In this document: positions 6,478-9,301 of the stretch, one piece after another | Position numbering within the stretch: position 1 is the first letter of the stretch | Layout of the letters: the number at the start of each line of letters is the position of its first letter | Source of the DNA: Actinomycetota bacterium | GTDB lineage: Bacteria > Actinomycetota > Actinomycetes > Nanopelagicales > Nanopelagicaceae | Assembly (NCBI GenBank): GCA_027730465.1 | Contig: JAQCGQ010000021.1 | Coordinates: 1-9,301, forward strand | Reading direction: 5' to 3' | Length of the DNA: 9,301 nt | Made by a program: the position numbers and the translations under genes | The notes under the pieces: model-generated | Databases searched by the model: none | The model's input: only the letters and a program-made list of their open reading frames with translations | What the model was told of the DNA's origin: nothing

Positions 6478-7409
6478 AAAGTGATTAAATTCCTTATTGG
6501 CTTACCGGCAAATGTTGCTAAAACATTTTCAACAGCCATCGAGCCCATCAAATCAATTGATTGATCAGTTTGTGCTCCCAAATGGGGAGTAAAAAGGGTT
6601 TTGTCAGCAAGATCATTTGCAAGCAACTTCGAGTCAAATTTGGTGTTTTCAGTTGAGAGTGTGTCAGCTGCATAAAAAGATAATCTGCCAGAGCGAAGGG
6701 CTTCGGCAATAGCAGATTCATCGACTAAATTTGCTCTTGCTGTATTTATAATGATTTGCCCCTTTAGTGCTTTATTCACCCAGGTTTGATCAATTATCAG
6801 ATCTTCACCAGGTGAATGAAGTGTGACTAATTGAGCTGACTTATTTATCAACTCTAAATCAACCATTTCTGGATCTGATACAAATGGATCAAAGGCAAGG
6901 ATTTTTGCACCTAACTTATTTAATTTACTAGCTACTAATTTTCCTATTTTTCCAAAGCCTACTACGCCAACAATCATTCCATTAATCTCTTTACCCTTTA
7001 TTACGGACCAATTTGATGACCTAACATTGGAATTAGCGATAGGTAAATTTCTTAACGCAGAAAATATCAAGCCTATAGTCAATTCAGCAACCGAATTGCT
7101 ATTAGCACCTGGCGTATTTGCAACTAAAATTCCACGTTTCTTTGCCGATGCTAAATCAATAGCTTCTACTCCTACTCCGTAGCGTGAAATTATTTTTAGA
7201 TTCGGTGCTTTAGCCATCATCTCATCGGTAATTGGAGCAACTCCTGCAATCCAGGCAACTGCATTGATCAACTCACTGGATATTTCTTCAATTTTGTGAT
7301 CACTTGAAATCTTTCTAATTTCACAACCAGAGTCATTCAATATTTTTATTAAATCTACGTTTCCAGTTGAAAAAGATCTACTAGAAATTAAAACTAAAGG
7401 CTTGGCCAT
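6474..7409 (-). CDS. D-isomer-specific 2-hydroxyacid dehydrogenase (phosphoglycerate dehydrogenase-like)
   Basis: A complete 311-residue NAD-linked oxidoreductase that interconverts a D-2-hydroxyacid and the 2-oxoacid. N-terminal catalytic-domain signature SRYGVGVEAIDL is at 76-87, the Rossmann motif GFGKIG at 151-156 and D174 (AFDPF) ends the second strand, favouring NAD. The catalytic residues are R225 (NTARANLVDE), E254 (STENTKF) and H276 (TPHLGAQ). It lacks the C-terminal ACT or regulatory domains of long SerA proteins and has the short length of glycerate, glyoxylate, hydroxypyruvate or erythronate-phosphate-type enzymes. It starts at TAATG, sharing one base with the FGGY kinase stop, and its TGA overlaps the ATG of the AroE-like gene. 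This suggests consecutive catabolic steps rather than serine biosynthesis; the substrate is unknown. Confidence 0.9.
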   Translation of the reverse strand: MAKPLVLISSRSFSTGNVDLIKILNDSGCEIRKISSDHKIEEISSELINAVAWIAGVAPITDEMMAKAPNLKIISRYGVGVEAIDLASAKKRGILVANTPGANSNSVAELTIGLIFSALRNLPIANSNVRSSNWSVIKGKEINGMIVGVVGFGKIGKLVASKLNKLGAKILAFDPFVSDPEMVDLELINKSAQLVTLHSPGEDLIIDQTWVNKALKGQIIINTARANLVDESAIAEALRSGRLSFYAADTLSTENTKFDSKLLANDLADKTLFTPHLGAQTDQSIDLMGSMAVENVLATFAGKPIRNLITL

Positions 7410-8905
7410 TAGTTTGAAATTTTTCTAGTATTAAACCATTCTTCCAGCTTGTAGTAGCCATCAAGAAATACCTTATGCTGCTTTTGATATTTCAGACTTT
7501 GAGAAGAGGGAGTAAATTCTGCAGTTATAGTTGAAAGTTGCTTGACCATACTAAATTCACCTTTACCAAGGGCTACCAGTGTGGTTACGGCTGCGCCTAA
7601 ACTATTTGCATCTTCAACAATTGACCGAGATCTAACTTTTACCCCCCAAATGTCTGCAAATATTTGTAACCACAGGGCGCTCTCAGCACCTCCGCCAATT
7701 ACATCTACTTGTTTCATAGGTACACCATTATCAGTGAAGGCTTGAATACAAGTTAATAAATTAAATGCCACACCCTCAAGAACTGCTCGCACTAAGTATG
7801 AGCGGTCATGATGTCGACCTAATCCAATGAATGCTCCGGCAGCTGATGGATTCCAATAAGGGGATCGTTCTCCCAAAATATGAGGCAAAAAGAAAAGTCC
7901 GTCATCTGAGGAATTAACTTTTCCAGCTTCATCTAGCAGAATTTTGTATCTATCCTTTTCAGAAGCTGGCAAAAGATCTTCAACTATCCATTGCAGGCTT
8001 GCACCACCTGCCTGCATAGTGGCAGTAGGAGAAAATTTATTCGGAACAATATGGTTCCATGTCATTGAGCGCATTTTTGGATCATGTAAAGGTTTATCAG
8101 TTGATACTGCAACCCAAGATGAGGAGCCCATACATACATAAGCGCCATCACTAGGTTCAATAATTCCGGCGCCAAGAGCTGCCATTGGACCGTCGCCACC
8201 ACCAGCAACTACTGGTGTGCCAGCATTTAAGCCAACATGTTCTGCAGCGTCTTTAGTTAACCCACCAATTACTGTTGTTGAAGCAACAATTTCGGGAAAA
8301 TAGGAAATAGGAATATTTGCTACATTTAAAATTTCTGTATCCCAATTAAGCTTTATTTGGTCAAAACAGTTAGTTGAGGATGCATCAGATGGCTCAGTAA
8401 CAAATCTGCCAGTTAATTTCTGATTAACAAAATCCTTTGCAATGCAAATATGTTTGGTTTTTGCCCATATATCTGGTTGATTATCTCTAACCCACATCAC
8501 TTTTGAAATTGAATAAGTGGGATTTAATCTGTGGCCAAGTTTCTTGTAAGCTTTTTCTAATCCAATTTTTTCAATTAATAAATCACTTTGCTTTTGAGCT
8601 CTAAAATCTGCCCAAATAATCGCATCTCTGGTTGGATTAAAATTTTCATCTAAGAAAATAGCACCCATCATCTGTCCTGAGATTCCGATGCCAGTAATTT
8701 GATCGGCAGAAATATTCGCCATTTGGAGCAATTTTTTTGATGCGCCCCCTACCGCATTCCACCAATCCATTGGATTTTGTTCAGCTACTCCTCCACTTGC
8801 AAAGTGGGCTGGATATGAAATTGTGCAGTGCTGCAGCATTTTTCCATCATCACTATGTAAAGACGCTTTATTTCCAGTGGTGCCAAGATCATGGGCGATA
8901 ATCAT
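7409..8905 (-). CDS. FGGY-family carbohydrate kinase, xylulokinase-like
   Basis: A 498-residue cytoplasmic kinase of normal FGGY length, two actin/hexokinase-like domains, phosphorylating a ketose or polyol. Visible motifs: phosphate loop HDLGTTGNK at 5-13, GISGQMMGAI at 74-83, WADFRAQ at 98-104, GGGDGPMAALGAG at 235-247 with catalytic base D238, LGERSPYWNP at 344-353 and GGGAESALW at 404-412. It most resembles XylB, but the xylulokinase GQMHG motif, whose histidine lies at the sugar site, reads GQMMG (M80), so D-xylulose is not assured. The start is directly before the first beta strand and overlaps the stop of the cupin gene as TAATG with no Shine-Dalgarno, so translation is probably coupled. 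Its neighbours, an aldose-ketose isomerase and a 2-hydroxyacid dehydrogenase, fit an isomerase-kinase-oxidation order. Confidence 0.92.
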   Translation of the reverse strand: MIIAHDLGTTGNKASLHSDDGKMLQHCTISYPAHFASGGVAEQNPMDWWNAVGGASKKLLQMANISADQITGIGISGQMMGAIFLDENFNPTRDAIIWADFRAQKQSDLLIEKIGLEKAYKKLGHRLNPTYSISKVMWVRDNQPDIWAKTKHICIAKDFVNQKLTGRFVTEPSDASSTNCFDQIKLNWDTEILNVANIPISYFPEIVASTTVIGGLTKDAAEHVGLNAGTPVVAGGGDGPMAALGAGIIEPSDGAYVCMGSSSWVAVSTDKPLHDPKMRSMTWNHIVPNKFSPTATMQAGGASLQWIVEDLLPASEKDRYKILLDEAGKVNSSDDGLFFLPHILGERSPYWNPSAAGAFIGLGRHHDRSYLVRAVLEGVAFNLLTCIQAFTDNGVPMKQVDVIGGGAESALWLQIFADIWGVKVRSRSIVEDANSLGAAVTTLVALGKGEFSMVKQLSTITAEFTPSSQSLKYQKQHKVFLDGYYKLEEWFNTRKISN

Positions 8906-9301
8906 TAGCTATAAAATTCTTGTAAATCAAGATTATTATTCTTTCTAAATGCTCTTAATCCCATTCCATTATCTAAAACCCATTGGTAATCATGACCAGC
9001 TGAACCTGGATAGACTGCTAGAAATTTATAAGCATCATCGCCGGTGTTCACGGATCGATGTGCCCATCCGGGCGGTATATAACCAATCTTGCCAGGAGTT
9101 ATTTCAATCCAAGAGCTTTGCTTACCGTCAAACATAATTATTCCACCACTTCCTTCTAATCCAAAGTAAATTTCACCTTGTGGATCTGGATGTTGGTGCC
9201 CCTTAGTCATGTATAACTCACCACCACAATTTCCAGGATAAATTGTAGTAATTGACTGCGGTAGTTCTCTAGCACTTTCTGGCACTATGGATGAAATAAC
9301 C
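8905..9301 (-). CDS. Cupin-type phosphoglucose isomerase family protein, N-terminus outside window
   Basis: The C-terminal part (132 codons here) of an archaeal-type cupin glucose-6-phosphate isomerase (GPI family), which interconverts aldose and ketose phosphates with a bound metal. Counting from the GTG at 9285, metal ligands are H30 and H32 (KGHQH), E38 (EIYFGLEG) and H76 (GWAHR); PPGWAHRSVNTGD and AVYPGSAGHDY are strongly characteristic of the family. The GTG is not the real start: the frame stays open to the window edge (Val-Ile-Ser-Ser-Ile precede it), no ribosome site is near, and the family normally has about 60 more N-terminal residues before the YPG segment. The stop is fused to the FGGY kinase start as TAATG. 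The enzyme could act on glucose 6-phosphate or on another sugar or sugar phosphate of this pathway; the sequence does not decide. Confidence 0.9.
   Translation of the reverse strand, partial: VISSIVPESARELPQSITTIYPGNCGGELYMTKGHQHPDPQGEIYFGLEGSGGIIMFDGKQSSWIEITPGKIGYIPPGWAHRSVNTGDDAYKFLAVYPGSAGHDYQWVLDNGMGLRAFRKNNNLDLQEFYS

Noticed and set aside
2657..8905. Autoinducer-2 uptake (lsr) operon, given FGGY kinase plus RbsA-type ATPase
   Set aside because: There is one permease instead of LsrC and LsrD, no LsrF aldolase or LsrB-type protein, and the EthD protein is not an evident LsrG. The kinase looks like XylB rather than LsrK.
9283..9285. GTG at 9285 as the true start of the cupin isomerase
   Set aside because: The frame remains open to the window edge, there is no ribosome site nearby, and the family has about 60 more residues before this region.

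Overview
This 9.3 kb window is one uninterrupted block of carbohydrate-catabolism genes, all read on the minus strand, so transcription runs from position 9301 down to position 1. It is AT-rich (roughly 36-40% G+C by eye), almost entirely coding, and has 1-4 nt gene overlaps and only two gaps longer than 50 bases. TGA, TAA and ordinary ATG starts are used, so the standard bacterial code applies. The compact, AT-rich layout fits a streamlined free-living bacterium. A freshwater actinobacterium of the acI/Nanopelagicales type is my best guess, but that is weak inference from general feel, not from a marker gene.

In transcription order, block A (9301-5581) holds a cupin-type phosphoglucose isomerase whose start lies outside the window, an FGGY-family sugar kinase, a D-2-hydroxyacid dehydrogenase and a divergent shikimate-dehydrogenase-fold protein. 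Successive genes touch as TAATG, TAATG and ATGA, so they are very probably translationally coupled. Block B (5524-4255), after a 56 bp gap, holds a small EthD-domain protein and a ribokinase-family kinase. Block C (4165-1), after an 89 bp gap with a possible promoter and palindrome, holds the ATPase and permease of a ribose-type sugar ABC importer and two zinc-dependent medium-chain dehydrogenases. The last dehydrogenase runs off the left edge.

Taken together the genes describe uptake of a sugar or polyol by an RbsAC-type importer, oxidation by NAD(P)-linked zinc dehydrogenases, phosphorylation by a ribokinase-type and/or FGGY-type kinase, and aldose-ketose isomerisation by the cupin enzyme. 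The 2-hydroxyacid dehydrogenase, the AroE-like protein and the EthD protein do not belong to any standard ribose, xylose or pentitol route I can name. The AroE-like protein keeps the catalytic Lys/Asp pair but has lost residues that bind shikimate. This is the most likely place for undescribed biochemistry: a sugar or sugar-acid pathway using a repurposed shikimate-dehydrogenase fold. No substrate-binding protein, regulator, mobile element, CRISPR array or RNA gene is visible. There is no gene-free stretch over 300 bases.
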